From: Thermosediminibacter oceani DSM 16646
Lineage (GTDB): Bacteria > Bacillota > Thermosediminibacteria > Thermosediminibacterales > Thermosediminibacteraceae
Reading direction: 5' to 3'
NCBI RefSeq assembly: GCF_000144645.1
Contig: NC_014377.1
Coordinates: 744,001-808,000 of the forward strand
Length of the DNA stretch: 64,000 nucleotides
Positions within the stretch are counted from its first letter, which is position 1, and every line of letters begins with the position of its first letter. The position numbers and the translations under genes are program-made. Positions 26,958 through 35,454 of the stretch are shown in pieces. The notes below the pieces were generated by a model. The model worked only from the letters and a program-made list of their open reading frames with translations. It made no database searches and had not been told where the DNA came from.

Positions 26958-27095
26958 ACACCTCTTGGTCCCGAGAATATAAACCTTTTTTTAGTATAGC
27001 AAAAATAGTCGAAAAAGCAAAGTCCATGTCCTGAATAAAAACCGTTAAAATCCTGAAAAATAAAAGAGATAGGAAATCGAGTCGGAGGGCGCGTT

Positions 27096-27512
27096 ATGGG
27101 AAGAACGTGTGTCAAAACCGCAGGCGATATCATGAACTTGCAAGCCCAAATGGAAGCGTTGTTGAACGAGTTGAAAGCTCTTGAAACGGACCTCGACGAA
27201 ACCCTGCAGCAGCTTTTGGTCAAATCGTCCGGTCATATCGAGCTGAGCAAAAAACTGGGCGAAATGGAATTGATAGCGGAATTTCTCAAGGAATACGGCA
27301 GGGGTGAGGATGCGGTAAGGGTAAAAAATCTAATACGGGCTTTAAGGCAGAGGGTTTACGAGAGCATAGGGCTTGTGGTCTTCCAGGTCCAAAAGAGCAC
27401 CTTGAAGGCAGTGGAAGCCCTAAATGATGCCGGAAACGGGCTTTTGATGATCGGCAAATTCGGCGCTTTCCTTAAAAATCTACAAGAATTGGAAAGGACG
27501 ATTCAGGAATGA
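27096..27512 (+). CDS. Hypothetical coiled-coil protein, 138 aa
   Basis: Unrecognised. Almost all helix, with heptad-like stretches (MNLQAQMEALLNELKALETD, KSTLKAVEALNDAGNGLLMI). No signal or membrane segment. ATG 27096 follows GGAGGG at 6 nt. It overlaps the YetF-like gene by 4 bp (ATGA), so the two are translationally coupled and probably act together, perhaps at the membrane. Confidence 0.6.
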   Translation: MGRTCVKTAGDIMNLQAQMEALLNELKALETDLDETLQQLLVKSSGHIELSKKLGEMELIAEFLKEYGRGEDAVRVKNLIRALRQRVYESIGLVVFQVQKSTLKAVEALNDAGNGLLMIGKFGAFLKNLQELERTIQE

Positions 27513-28450
27513 ATGCCCTGCTGAAGGAATTTATGCTTCTTGCTTACCGATCGGTGATACTTTTTACCACCAGCCTCGTGCTCGTCAGAATAATGGGTAA
27601 AAGAACCATAGCGCAGCTTTCTCCTTTTGATCTCATTCTCATAATCATAATGGGTTCCGCTATTGCTATACCGCTAGAGGATTTTCAGATTCCTTTGAGT
27701 TTCGGCATCATACCTGTAATCGTGATATCCGTACTGAATTATCTTTTGGCAATACTTATAATGAAAAACAGGAAATTAGAAAACTTACTCCAGGGCACGT
27801 CCACCGTACTTGTCAAGGACGGAGAAGTCATAGTACAAAATCTTAAAAAAGAGCGCATAACCATCGCCGACCTATTGATTCTGTTGAGGGAAAAAAATGT
27901 GACCGACATAAATGAAGTTCAAGAGGCCACCATCGAGCCCAACGGCAAGCTGAGCATATTGAAGAAAAAGGACAGGGAGCCCGTTACCCCAAAAGATCTG
28001 GGACTAGAGCCGTCCCAGGGTATTTTCCCCACGGTGGTGGTCCATCAGGGCCAAGTTGAACAAAACAACCTCGATACCCTCGGTGTGGGTATAGACCGTC
28101 TGCTGGTGGAATTGAAGAAAAAGGGGATCAATCGCCTGTCGGAGATTAAGGCGGCCTGGGTCGACGAAGAGGGCAAGCTCGAAATCGACAGGTTCGATCA
28201 AGGTCAGAGCAGAAGGGCAAAAAAGCACGACGGGTTTTACAGCAAATTGGGCGTCAGCACCGATGAAGTAAAAAGGGAGTTCGGCATTGACCCCTACTTA
28301 TTTCTCGACGCTGTTTCTCTGGGGTTAAAGGATGAAGAAATATCAGAGCTTCTCGGTTACGAGCTCGAAAAGGTAAAAGCGCTGAGGGAGCGCCTGGGAA
28401 ACGTGGGCAGCGAAATCGGCCTTTATTACAAAAAAGACCTGCCCGTATAG
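27509..28450 (+). CDS. YetF-like DUF421 membrane protein with C-terminal extension
   Basis: 313 aa. Three N-terminal membrane helices (RSVILFTTSLVLVRIMGKRT, DLILIIIMGSAIAIPL, FGIIPVIVISVLNYLLAILI), then the DUF421 cytosolic domain (VLVKDGEVIVQNLKKERI, EATIEPNGKLSILKK), with a second DUF421-like piece at about 165-225 (AAWVDEEGKLEI). Typical YetF proteins are about 220-230 aa. Here residues about 235-313 add a helical extension with a possible helix-turn-helix (LGLKDEEISELLGYELEKV). YetF homologues are linked to spore germination and membrane processes. The following terminator carries an IS1182-like insertion. Confidence 0.8.
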   Translation: MNALLKEFMLLAYRSVILFTTSLVLVRIMGKRTIAQLSPFDLILIIIMGSAIAIPLEDFQIPLSFGIIPVIVISVLNYLLAILIMKNRKLENLLQGTSTVLVKDGEVIVQNLKKERITIADLLILLREKNVTDINEVQEATIEPNGKLSILKKKDREPVTPKDLGLEPSQGIFPTVVVHQGQVEQNNLDTLGVGIDRLLVELKKKGINRLSEIKAAWVDEEGKLEIDRFDQGQSRRAKKHDGFYSKLGVSTDEVKREFGIDPYLFLDAVSLGLKDEEISELLGYELEKVKALRERLGNVGSEIGLYYKKDLPV

Positions 28451-28471
28451 TTGTTTTTGATGTTTAATTAC

Positions 28472-28494
28472 GGCATGAAGTACTGCTTCATGCT
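28472..28494 (+). repeat. Left 23-bp target-site duplication (a terminator hairpin)
   Basis: The 23 bp before the IS, including stem GCATGAAG / CTTCATGC, recur at 30090-30112 after it. This is the terminator stem of the YetF-like gene, duplicated by insertion. Long palindromic duplications fit IS1182-type elements. Confidence 0.8.
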
Positions 28495-28495
28495 C

Positions 28496-28532
28496 AGACT
28501 GTCGACAAAGTAACTGTCGACAGTCTTTTTTT
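28496..28532 (+). terminator. Inward-facing terminator at the IS left end
   Basis: Perfect 12-bp stem AGACTGTCGACA / TGTCGACAGTCT followed by seven T. It overlaps the terminal inverted repeat and would stop transcription entering from the YetF side. Confidence 0.8.
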
Positions 28533-28591
28533 GCAAAAGGTAGTACAAAAATCATCAGCTTTTTAGTAAAATTAAAGAAGATACAAAAATA

Positions 28592-30067
28592 TTGTGGGGC
28601 GATGAAATGTTAACGAAGAAAAATAGAGAAATAATAAAGCAAGTAGAATTAGTAAGCATCGATAGCCTGGTGCCTCAAGACCATCTCCTTAGAGCTGTAG
28701 AAGAAAGCATCGACTTTAGTTTCATATATGAAGAAGTAAAAGACCTATATAGCGAAAATACAGGAAGACCTAGTATTGACCCGGTAGTGTTAATTAAGCT
28801 ACTCATGCTCCAAGCATTGTATGGAATCCGCTCCATGCGCCAAACCATCAGAGAAGTAGAAGTCAATGTAGCTTACCGTTGGTTTTTAGGCTATGGATTA
28901 CAAGAAAAAATACCTCACTTTTCAACTTTTGGAAAAAACTATGAACGGCGGTTTAAGGAAAGTGATCTATTTGAAAAGATATTCGAGCGGGTGTTGATGG
29001 AAGCAATAGAATGCGGGTTTGTTAAAACAGATGCAGTATTTATCGATGCTACTCACATAAAAGCCAGTGCCAATAAGAATAAATATATCGAGAAAGTCGC
29101 TAAGCAACGGACTCAAAAATATAAGGAAGAACTTTTAAAAGAAATCAACGCCGAACGGGAAGCAAACGGTAAAAAGCCCTTTGAAGAAGAAGATGATGAT
29201 GACGATAACAACAAAGGAGAAAATAGCTCTAAAAAAGTCAGGGTAAGCACCACAGATCCTGAAAGTGGGATGTTTCAAAAAGGGGAAAAAGAGCGCTGCT
29301 TTGCCTACACAGCTTCTGTAGCCTGTGACCGGAACAACTTTGTCCTTGGTGTCAAAATAGCACCTGGAAATGTTCATGACAGCCAGGTATTCTCCGATTT
29401 ATTTCAAGAAGTAAACGATAAATTTTCTAAAATAGAGGCGGTAGTGGTTGATGCAGGCTACAAAACCCCCGGGATATGCAGAGAAATCATTGAGGCAGGA
29501 GCGCTTCCCGTTATGCCCTACAAGAGGCCGATGACCAAAGATGGCTACTTTAAAAAACGCGAATACGTCTATGACGAATATTATGATTGTTACATATGCC
29601 CCAACAACCAAATATTAGAATACAGCACCACCAACCGGGCGGGATACCGGGAATATAGGAGCAACCCCCAAATATGCTGTAAATGTCCCATGCGCCTACA
29701 GTGCACCAAAAGTAAAAATTACACAAAAATCATAACTCGGCATATATGGGAGCATTACATAGAAATAGCGGAAGATATAAGACACACCCAATGGGGTAAA
29801 GAACTATACAAAATGCGCGGCCAGACCATCGAGCGGGTATTTGCCGATGCGAAGGAAAAGCATGGCATGCGCTATACAAATCTACGAGGCTTGAGGAAAG
29901 TTGGACATTACCTCACGCTTCTTTTCGCATGCATGAATTTAAAAAAGCTGGCTTTATGGAAGAAAAGACGGGGAACGTTTCCGCCAACAGTCCCCGCTTT
30001 ACATTCGTTTTTCTTAAAAATTTTCTTCGCCTTCAACAAAAAGCCGCTTTTAGGTTATGCATCCTAA
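28592..30067 (+). CDS. IS1182-like DDE transposase
   Basis: 491 aa, intact. N-terminal DUF772 region (SFIYEEVKDLYSENTGRPSI, ALYGIRSMRQTIREVEVNVA, STFGKNYERRF). Catalytic part: first Asp in KTDAVFIDATHIKASANK, second in VVVDAGYKTPG, Glu in GQTIERVFADAKEKHGMRY. An acidic Glu/Asp-rich insertion sits at about 190-205 and a Cys-rich stretch at about 325-370 (CPNNQ, CCKCPMRLQC). The upstream ATG at 28607 (MLTKKNREIIKQ) could also be the start. Essentially identical to the partial copy at 1-747, so the element is probably active. Confidence 0.93.
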   Translation: MWGDEMLTKKNREIIKQVELVSIDSLVPQDHLLRAVEESIDFSFIYEEVKDLYSENTGRPSIDPVVLIKLLMLQALYGIRSMRQTIREVEVNVAYRWFLGYGLQEKIPHFSTFGKNYERRFKESDLFEKIFERVLMEAIECGFVKTDAVFIDATHIKASANKNKYIEKVAKQRTQKYKEELLKEINAEREANGKKPFEEEDDDDDNNKGENSSKKVRVSTTDPESGMFQKGEKERCFAYTASVACDRNNFVLGVKIAPGNVHDSQVFSDLFQEVNDKFSKIEAVVVDAGYKTPGICREIIEAGALPVMPYKRPMTKDGYFKKREYVYDEYYDCYICPNNQILEYSTTNRAGYREYRSNPQICCKCPMRLQCTKSKNYTKIITRHIWEHYIEIAEDIRHTQWGKELYKMRGQTIERVFADAKEKHGMRYTNLRGLRKVGHYLTLLFACMNLKKLALWKKRRGTFPPTVPALHSFFLKIFFAFNKKPLLGYAS

Positions 30068-30077
30068 AAGCGGCTTT
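30040..30077 (+). terminator. Terminator at the IS right end (copy 2)
   Basis: Same 15-bp stem as 720-757, overlapping the transposase stop codon. Confidence 0.75.
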
Positions 30078-30089
30078 GTCTACAAGCTG

Positions 30090-30121
30090 GGCATGAAGTA
30101 CTGCTTCATGCTTTTTTTATT
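30090..30121 (+). terminator. Right target-site copy with T-tract (original YetF terminator)
   Basis: Stem GCATGAAG / CTTCATGC followed by TTTTTTTATTTTT. The first 23 bp repeat 28472-28494. This copy kept the T-tract. Confidence 0.75.
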
Positions 30122-30172
30122 TTTCTTAACCTAAAAATTCTGAAATATTATCACTTTTCAATTAACGATGTA

Positions 30173-30202
30173 TTGACAAAAAATATAACAAAGGGATAAA
30201 AT
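30173..30202 (+). promoter_or_regulatory. Promoter of the formate dehydrogenase/hydrogenase operon
   Basis: TTGACA (30173-30178), 18-nt spacer, TAAAAT (30197-30202). Start of ferredoxin gene 42 bp downstream. Confidence 0.7.
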
Positions 30203-30243
30203 TGTGAATGTAATAAACAAACTTAAAACGGGGGGTCGGGTTA

Positions 30244-30459
30244 TTGTTTGTAATAGACAAGACCGAATGTATCGGCTGCGGTACGTGTTACAAGCTGTGC
30301 CCCTTCGATGCCATAGGGGAAAAGGAGGGCGGAGAAAAGCAGGTATATGAGATCAACGATGAGATGTGCATGGAATGTTCGCTGTGCTATAAAGCCTGCC
30401 CGCTTAGAGCGATAAATTGGGAAGAAGGTGTTTTAAAAGGCGGTGGTGCTATTGTTTAA
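30244..30459 (+). CDS. Two-[4Fe-4S] ferredoxin subunit (HycB-like)
   Basis: 71 aa with two Cys motifs, CIGCGTCYKLC and CMECSLCYKACP, each for a [4Fe-4S] cluster. TTG start. It overlaps fdhF by 17 bp and is followed by an [FeFe]-hydrogenase gene, so it is probably the electron-relay subunit between the two. It is much shorter than the four-cluster HycB proteins of known hydrogen-dependent CO2 reductases. Confidence 0.88.
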   Translation: MFVIDKTECIGCGTCYKLCPFDAIGEKEGGEKQVYEINDEMCMECSLCYKACPLRAINWEEGVLKGGGAIV

Positions 30460-32503
30460 ATATGTTAAAACAGTTTGCCCTTACTGCGGATGCGGTTGCG
30501 GGATAAACCTTCACGTGAAAAACGGCAAGATTGTCCGGACATCTCCGGCGGTCAAAGACTCAATAAACAAGGGGACGCTTTGCATTAAGGGAATGCTGGC
30601 CCATGAATTCGTGCATTCCCCTGAAAGGCTGAAAACTCCGCTTATCAAAGAAAACGGTGATTTCAGAGAAGCGACCTGGGATGAAGCCCTGGACATTGTC
30701 GCCAATAGATTCCGCAAGATAAAGGAAGAAAGCGGCGGTAACGCTATTGGCGTTTTAAGCTCGGCAAGAGCCACATGTGAAGAAAATTATCTGATGTCAA
30801 AATTTGCGAGAGCCGTTCTGGCTACCAACAACATAGACCACTGTGCCCGCCTCTGACACGCCCCCACTGTGGCCGGTCTGGCCAAGACAATGGGTGCTGG
30901 AGCGATGACAAACTCGATAGAAGAGATAACAGAAACCCAGGTTTTATTTGTGATAGGCTCGAATACTACGGAACAGCATCCGTTAATAGGTTCCCGCATA
31001 ATTGAAGCCGTAAAGAACGGAGCAAAGTTAATAGTGGCAGATCCAAGGAGGACGTACCTTGCCGAGAGGGCCTATGTTCACCTTTGCCTTTCGCCCGGTA
31101 CCGATACGGTTCTAATAAATGCCATGATGAATGTGATAATAGAAGACGGGCTTTTTGATGAAAATTTCATTGAAAAACGAACCGAAGGCTTTGAAGAGCT
31201 GAAACAGGATGTCCTGCAGTGGACGCCCGAAAGGGCAGAAAAGGTAACGGGTGTAAAGGCGGAAGATATACGGCGGGCTGCTCGCATTTACGCCGGGGCG
31301 GAAAGGGCTATGATTCTCTACTGCATGGGAATAACACAGCATAACTGCAGCACCGACAACGTAATCGCCCTGTCAAATCTGGTGTTGCTCACGGGCAATG
31401 TGGGAAGGCGCGGGACGGGTCTTTGCCCCTTGAGGGGCCAGAATAATGTCCAGGGAGCCTGCGATATGGGTGCGCTCCCCGATGTCCTCACCGGTTACCA
31501 GAAAGTGACAGACCCGAAGGTCCGCGAAAAATTTTCGAGAGCCTGGGGTGTTGAAATTCCGGATACTCCGGGATTGACTGTGCCTGAAATGTTTAAAGCC
31601 GCAGAAGAAGGAATAATCAAGGCTATGTATATAATAGGCGAAAACCCTGCAGTGAGTGAATCCAATCTCTCTCATGCAGAAAAAGCGCTTGCAGGCCTTG
31701 AATTCCTGGTGGTTCAGGACATATTCTTAACGGAAACTGCAAAATTTGCCGATGTGGTGCTCCCGGCCTGTTCCTTCGCAGAAAAGGATGGGACTTTCAC
31801 AACGACCGATCGCAGGGTCCAGAGACTGCGGAAGGCCATTGAACCCTTGGGAAATTCCAAACCGGACTGGCAGATCATAGTAGAGCTCGCTGCACGCATG
31901 GGTTATAACATGAATTACAAACATCCTTCCGAAATAATGGATGAAATCGCAAGCCTGACCCCATCTTACGGAGGAATATCCTATGACAGGTTGGAGGGCC
32001 CGGGCATTCAGGTACCATGTCCTGATAAGAATCATCCGGGGACACCTTACCTTCATAAGGACTCCTTTGCAAGAGGAAAGGGAAAATTCATCCCGGTAAA
32101 GTACACGCCCCCTGCTGAAAAGACCGATGAAGAATATCCGCTCGTGCTTACAACCGGGCGAGTGCTTTATCACTATCATACGGGCACTATGACGAGAAAA
32201 ATCGATTTCCTCAACCAAAAATGTCCCGGGCCTTTTGTTGAGATAAATCCTGTGGATGCGCAAAAGTTTGGGATTTCCAACGGCGATATGGTTTATATAA
32301 AGTCAAGAAGAGGAAGGATAAAAGCCCCCGCCAGGGTTACTGAAAAAATAAAACAGGGTGTCGTATTTGTACCCTTCCACTTCGCTGAAGCTGCTGCCAA
32401 TTATTTGACTATCGATGTACTGGATCCCGAAGCCAAGACGCCTCAATTAAAGGCTTGTGCTGTGAATATCTCCGCCGGGGGTGAAAAACATGGCGATAAT
32501 TGA
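30443..32503 (+). CDS. fdhF: Selenocysteine formate dehydrogenase, catalytic subunit
   Basis: 686 aa when the in-frame UGA at 30854-30856 is read as Sec; reading it as stop would split the gene at residue 137. The active-site context is DHCARL-Sec-HAPTVAG, the hallmark of Sec/Cys formate dehydrogenases, and a SECIS hairpin follows. N-terminal [4Fe-4S] ligands: CPYCGCGCGINLHVKNGKIV plus LCIKG. Molybdopterin (Mo/W) domains follow (LFVIGSNTTEQHPLIGSRII, LTGNVGRRGTGLCPLRGQNN, molydopterin-binding C-terminal domain from about 565). Reduces CO2 to formate or the reverse. Clustered with ferredoxin and [FeFe]-hydrogenase genes as in hydrogen-dependent CO2 reductase. Confidence 0.95.
30854..30890 (+). 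promoter_or_regulatory. UGA(Sec) codon and SECIS hairpin in fdhF
   Basis: UGA at 30854-30856. Thirteen nt downstream TGGCC (30870-30874) pairs with GGCCA (30880-30884) around loop GGTCT, the same loop sequence as the E. coli fdhF SECIS. It recruits SelB with Sec-tRNA. Confidence 0.9.
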
Positions 32504-33770
32504 AATAAATCAGGAACTTTGCAAGGGATGTACGTTATGTTCACAGGTTTGCAGCGTGGAGGCCTGTTCCGGCGAACCTTTAATACCGCATGGGATTGAC
32601 GAACGCCGCTGCGTTAACTGCGGTCAGTGTGTAGTAACCTGCCCCGCCGGCGCAGCAAGAGATCGGTCAGATCTGGAAAGGGTTAAAGAGGCCCTTGAGG
32701 ATGACAGTATAATTAAAGTCGTCCAGAGCGCTCCCGCTATGAGAGTAACCCTGGGTGAAGAGTTCGGCATGGAACCCGGTACGATAGTTCCGGGCCGGAT
32801 GGCTTCAGCCTTCAGGAAGATGGGTTTTGACAGGGTGTACGATACGTGCTTTGCTGCAGACCTCACCGTTATGGAAGAGGGGCATGAATTTCTGGAACGA
32901 ATGGAAAAGGGCGGACCATTTCCAATGTTTACGTCATGTTGCCCGGCATGGGTATTCTTTATGGAAAAAAACTATCCCGATCTTGTGCATCACCTCTCTT
33001 CCTGCAAATCGCCCCAGCAGATGTTTGGAGCCGTGGTAAAGGCTTATATGGCGGAAAAAGAGGGTATAGATCCGGCGAGGATCTTTATGCTTTCGGCTAT
33101 GCCGTGTACTGCCAAAAAATTCGAGGCTGCAAGGTCCGAGATGAATTCGTCCGGGGCAAGAGACGTGGATGCGGTATTGACTACGAGAGAGCTGGCGCAA
33201 TTGATCAAAGACAGGCAGTTGGAGCTAGCTGACTTGCCGGAGGAGGATTTTGACATTCCCTTTGGAGAGTACACCGGTGCCGGAGCGCTGTTTGGAACCA
33301 GTGGAGGCGTGATGGAAGCAGCCCTGAGGACCGTGGCAAAGAAACTCACCGGCAAACCCTTGAAAAGCATTGCCTTTGAGCCGTTAAGGAAAGGCGGAGC
33401 GTTCAGAGAAGCCGTTATAGATATCGGGAATAAGAAGGTAAAAATCGCGGTGGTCCACGGCCTTAAGAACATAATACCGGTCCTGGAAGAGATCAGAAAA
33501 GGAAATTCGGATTATCATTTTATAGAAGTGATGACATGTCCGGACGGTTGTATCGGCGGAGGAGGCCAGCCGCGAATTCCAAAAAGGTCTTTGAGGCAAA
33601 AAACGGTGAGAAAAAGAAAGGAGGCATTATACTTCTACGAACTGGGCCTGCCCAAAATAGAGGCCGGAGATAACCCCTCCATTAAGGCTTTATATGCGGA
33701 ATTTTTGGGCAGACCCCTTTCCGAGAAGTCGCATGAGCTCCTGCATGTGGTACATTCTGGTAAAGGTTAA
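32490..33770 (+). CDS. [FeFe]-hydrogenase (HydA2-like)
   Basis: 426 aa. Two N-terminal [4Fe-4S] motifs (CKGCTLCSQVCSVEAC, CVNCGQCVVTCP), then the H-cluster domain with L1 TSCCPAW, L2 MPCTAKK and L3 TCPDGCIGGGGQP. A C-terminal small-subunit domain is fused (FYELGLPKIEAGDNPSIKAL, LSEKSHELLH). L3 has Asp where Gly is usual (CPGGC). ATG 32490 follows GGGGGTG and overlaps fdhF by 14 bp. Likely oxidises H2 to feed electrons to FdhF within one complex. Confidence 0.92.
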   Translation: MAIIEINQELCKGCTLCSQVCSVEACSGEPLIPHGIDERRCVNCGQCVVTCPAGAARDRSDLERVKEALEDDSIIKVVQSAPAMRVTLGEEFGMEPGTIVPGRMASAFRKMGFDRVYDTCFAADLTVMEEGHEFLERMEKGGPFPMFTSCCPAWVFFMEKNYPDLVHHLSSCKSPQQMFGAVVKAYMAEKEGIDPARIFMLSAMPCTAKKFEAARSEMNSSGARDVDAVLTTRELAQLIKDRQLELADLPEEDFDIPFGEYTGAGALFGTSGGVMEAALRTVAKKLTGKPLKSIAFEPLRKGGAFREAVIDIGNKKVKIAVVHGLKNIIPVLEEIRKGNSDYHFIEVMTCPDGCIGGGGQPRIPKRSLRQKTVRKRKEALYFYELGLPKIEAGDNPSIKALYAEFLGRPLSEKSHELLHVVHSGKG

Positions 33771-33790
33771 TTCCGGAAGGAGGATATAAA

Positions 33791-34324
33791 ATGAATTATT
33801 TTAAATCGAGAAAAATCACCTATATTGCCATGTTCATCGTGCTCAACATAGTGCTTACGAGGATAGGTAGTATACGGATAGGCTTTGGAGGAGTGGAGTT
33901 TGGAAGGTTTGGATTTGGAGGATTTCCTACTATATTTGCGAGCATTGCAATGGGACCGGTTGCGGGTGGTATAGTGGGTGCCGTGGGGGATTTGATCGGT
34001 TACTGGATAAACCCCATGGGGGCTTATATGCCGCATTTTACGTTAACAGCAGCATTAGACGGTATAATACCCGCGCTGGTACTACGAATTTTTAAAACTA
34101 AACAACCCGCTTTTTGGCAGCTGTTTTTAGCTATTGCAACAACGCAGATAATAACATCGATTATACTCGTCCCGTATTTCCTCTATAAACTGTTCGGTGT
34201 TCCGCTAGTCTACAAAATTCCCTCAGCAATTATAGGCCAGGCTTTTCATATACCTATATATACAGCATTTGCTAGAATTCTTTTAAAGAGAGTAAATTTT
34301 AATCCGGTACTTTCAAAAAATTAA
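33791..34324 (+). CDS. folT: ECF transporter substrate-binding (S) component, FolT-like
   Basis: 177 aa, five to six membrane helices. The segments RIGSIRIGFGGVEFGRFGFG, PVAGGIVGAVGDLIGYWINP and AYMPHFTLTAALDGIIPALV match the folate-family S components. It would bind folate and use shared EcfAAT energising proteins encoded elsewhere. It begins 20 bp after the hydrogenase gene in the same operon, fitting demand for tetrahydrofolate in formate assimilation. Other vitamins are possible. Confidence 0.85.
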   Translation: MNYFKSRKITYIAMFIVLNIVLTRIGSIRIGFGGVEFGRFGFGGFPTIFASIAMGPVAGGIVGAVGDLIGYWINPMGAYMPHFTLTAALDGIIPALVLRIFKTKQPAFWQLFLAIATTQIITSIILVPYFLYKLFGVPLVYKIPSAIIGQAFHIPIYTAFARILLKRVNFNPVLSKN

Positions 34325-34358
34325 AGGGAAGCTATTTCCTAGGAAATGAAAAGGAAAA

Positions 34359-34384
34359 CGGGGGAGGAATAGCTACCTCCCCCG
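34359..34384 (-). terminator. Terminator-like hairpin between folT and the DUF1638 gene
   Basis: Stem GGGGGAGG / CCTCCCCC plus one C-G pair. On the minus strand GTTTTCCTTTT follows, so it best suits the DUF1638 gene. A near copy is at 45210-45235. Confidence 0.6.
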
Positions 34385-34417
34385 GGGTTGACATTGGCTC
34401 CGTTTCAGGTAGAAGCC

Positions 34418-35110
34418 TTAATGAGAAAGCCTCAATGTTTGGTAGTTGGTTTGCGCATTGTAATTATATCCTAGATGCGCGATATTCACTTTTTCTCCTC
34501 GATTGACAATGCAAAAATTATCATCGTAAGGGCCTGTTAACATTTTTTTAAGCAACCACAAATCACCCTTTTCTATGATTAGCTCTAACCCGGCAATTTC
34601 GGCAATTTTTTGAGCTTCATTCAAACAATCTGCCACGTTGTACGCTCCTGTATCTATAAGTATAAGTTTATTATAATTCTTTAGCATGTACCGGAAAATT
34701 TTTATGGCCTTTTCTTCCCCATAACGCTCTAAAGCATACTTGTAGTCCATCATGAAGCTTCTGGGACTATTTATCCAGCCTCTGGTAAGATAATAAGCAT
34801 CTTTTGAACGTTTAAGCTCTCCCGGTTTACTCAATAATAGGGAAATACAATCATCGGTTTTCGGAAAAATCAAATTTGCGGTAGAGGCTGTCAAACCCAA
34901 TATTGCATTGCCGCAAAAACCATATGCCAATATTATGTTGTCGACGTTTTTTTGAGAGTCGATTTCCTGCTGAAGCTTTGACCTCAAACGATCGGGGTCT
35001 AAATGGTATTCCGAGTCCAACCAGATGACGGGATATTCACAGCGCGTTTCCTTAATTGCCAGGTTTAATTCATCGTATATCGTCTGACAAGCTAGGACGA
35101 CAGTTTTCAC
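34418..35110 (-). CDS. DUF1638 family protein
   Basis: 230 aa, GTG start 10 nt after AGGAGTGAG. DUF1638 features: N-terminal VVLACQTIYDELNLA, then IILAYGFCGNAILGLTA, CISLLL, YYLTRGWI, LILIDTGAYN and a C-terminal GDLWLLKKMLTGPYDDNF. The function is unknown; the family is found near corrinoid methyltransferase genes in methanogens and acetogens. It lies at the edge of such an island here, and an internally deleted copy survives at about 45280-45350. A role in methyl-group or corrinoid handling is inference. Confidence 0.8.
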   Translation of the reverse strand: MKTVVLACQTIYDELNLAIKETRCEYPVIWLDSEYHLDPDRLRSKLQQEIDSQKNVDNIILAYGFCGNAILGLTASTANLIFPKTDDCISLLLSKPGELKRSKDAYYLTRGWINSPRSFMMDYKYALERYGEEKAIKIFRYMLKNYNKLILIDTGAYNVADCLNEAQKIAEIAGLELIIEKGDLWLLKKMLTGPYDDNFCIVNRGEKVNIAHLGYNYNAQTNYQTLRLSH

Positions 35111-35245
35111 CGGTTTCTCACTCCTTAAATTCTTAGGTTATCCTGCTCTTTACACGGCTGTTCTCGCAATTATTTACGACGGAGGCACTTACGATGATAA
35201 ATGGTATCTCCTTCAATAAAAGTCTTGCTCTTACATTTTTTGGGC

Positions 35246-35325
35246 GAGCCATATTCTCCCCGTTGTGAAAGGTCTTGTTGGGAGGTTGGCTCTTTAATTT
35301 TTACTTAACTTTTTTTTTACACATT
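35246..35325 (+). repeat. Hairpin repeat R1
   Basis: GAGCCA (35246-35251) pairs with TGGCTC (35287-35292) and CTCCC with GGGAG inside, then a T-rich tract. The same design occurs at 40503-40570 (R2) and 45365-45440 (R3). R1 and R2 share loop GGTCTTGTT and a TTTTTACACA tail. R2 sits where a plus-strand terminator is expected. Confidence 0.55.
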
Positions 35326-35454
35326 ATACTATCCTGATACTATTATAACTAAAAAAATATTAAAATTAAAGAAATAAATATATTTAAAAATTATGTCAGA
35401 TGCCTATATATTTCAAGCTTAGCAGCGCCAGATATGGGGCATGCTTTCGCCACA

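Larger units (their letters stand above)
28495..30089 (+). mobile_element. Complete IS1182-like insertion sequence (copy 2), 1595 bp
   Basis: Ends are CAGACTGTCGACAAAG (28495-28510) and CTTTGTCTACAAGCTG (30074-30089), inverted repeats matching at 13 of 16 positions. One intact transposase gene fills it. It is flanked by 23-bp direct repeats made of a terminator hairpin. Both internal ends carry terminators, limiting read-through in and out. The right end is shared with copy 1 (754-769). Confidence 0.88.

Noticed and set aside
30854-30856. Frameshift or nonsense mutation in fdhF
   Set aside because: The UGA is in the exact Sec context with a SECIS hairpin, the frame continues without shift, and the Sec machinery is present.
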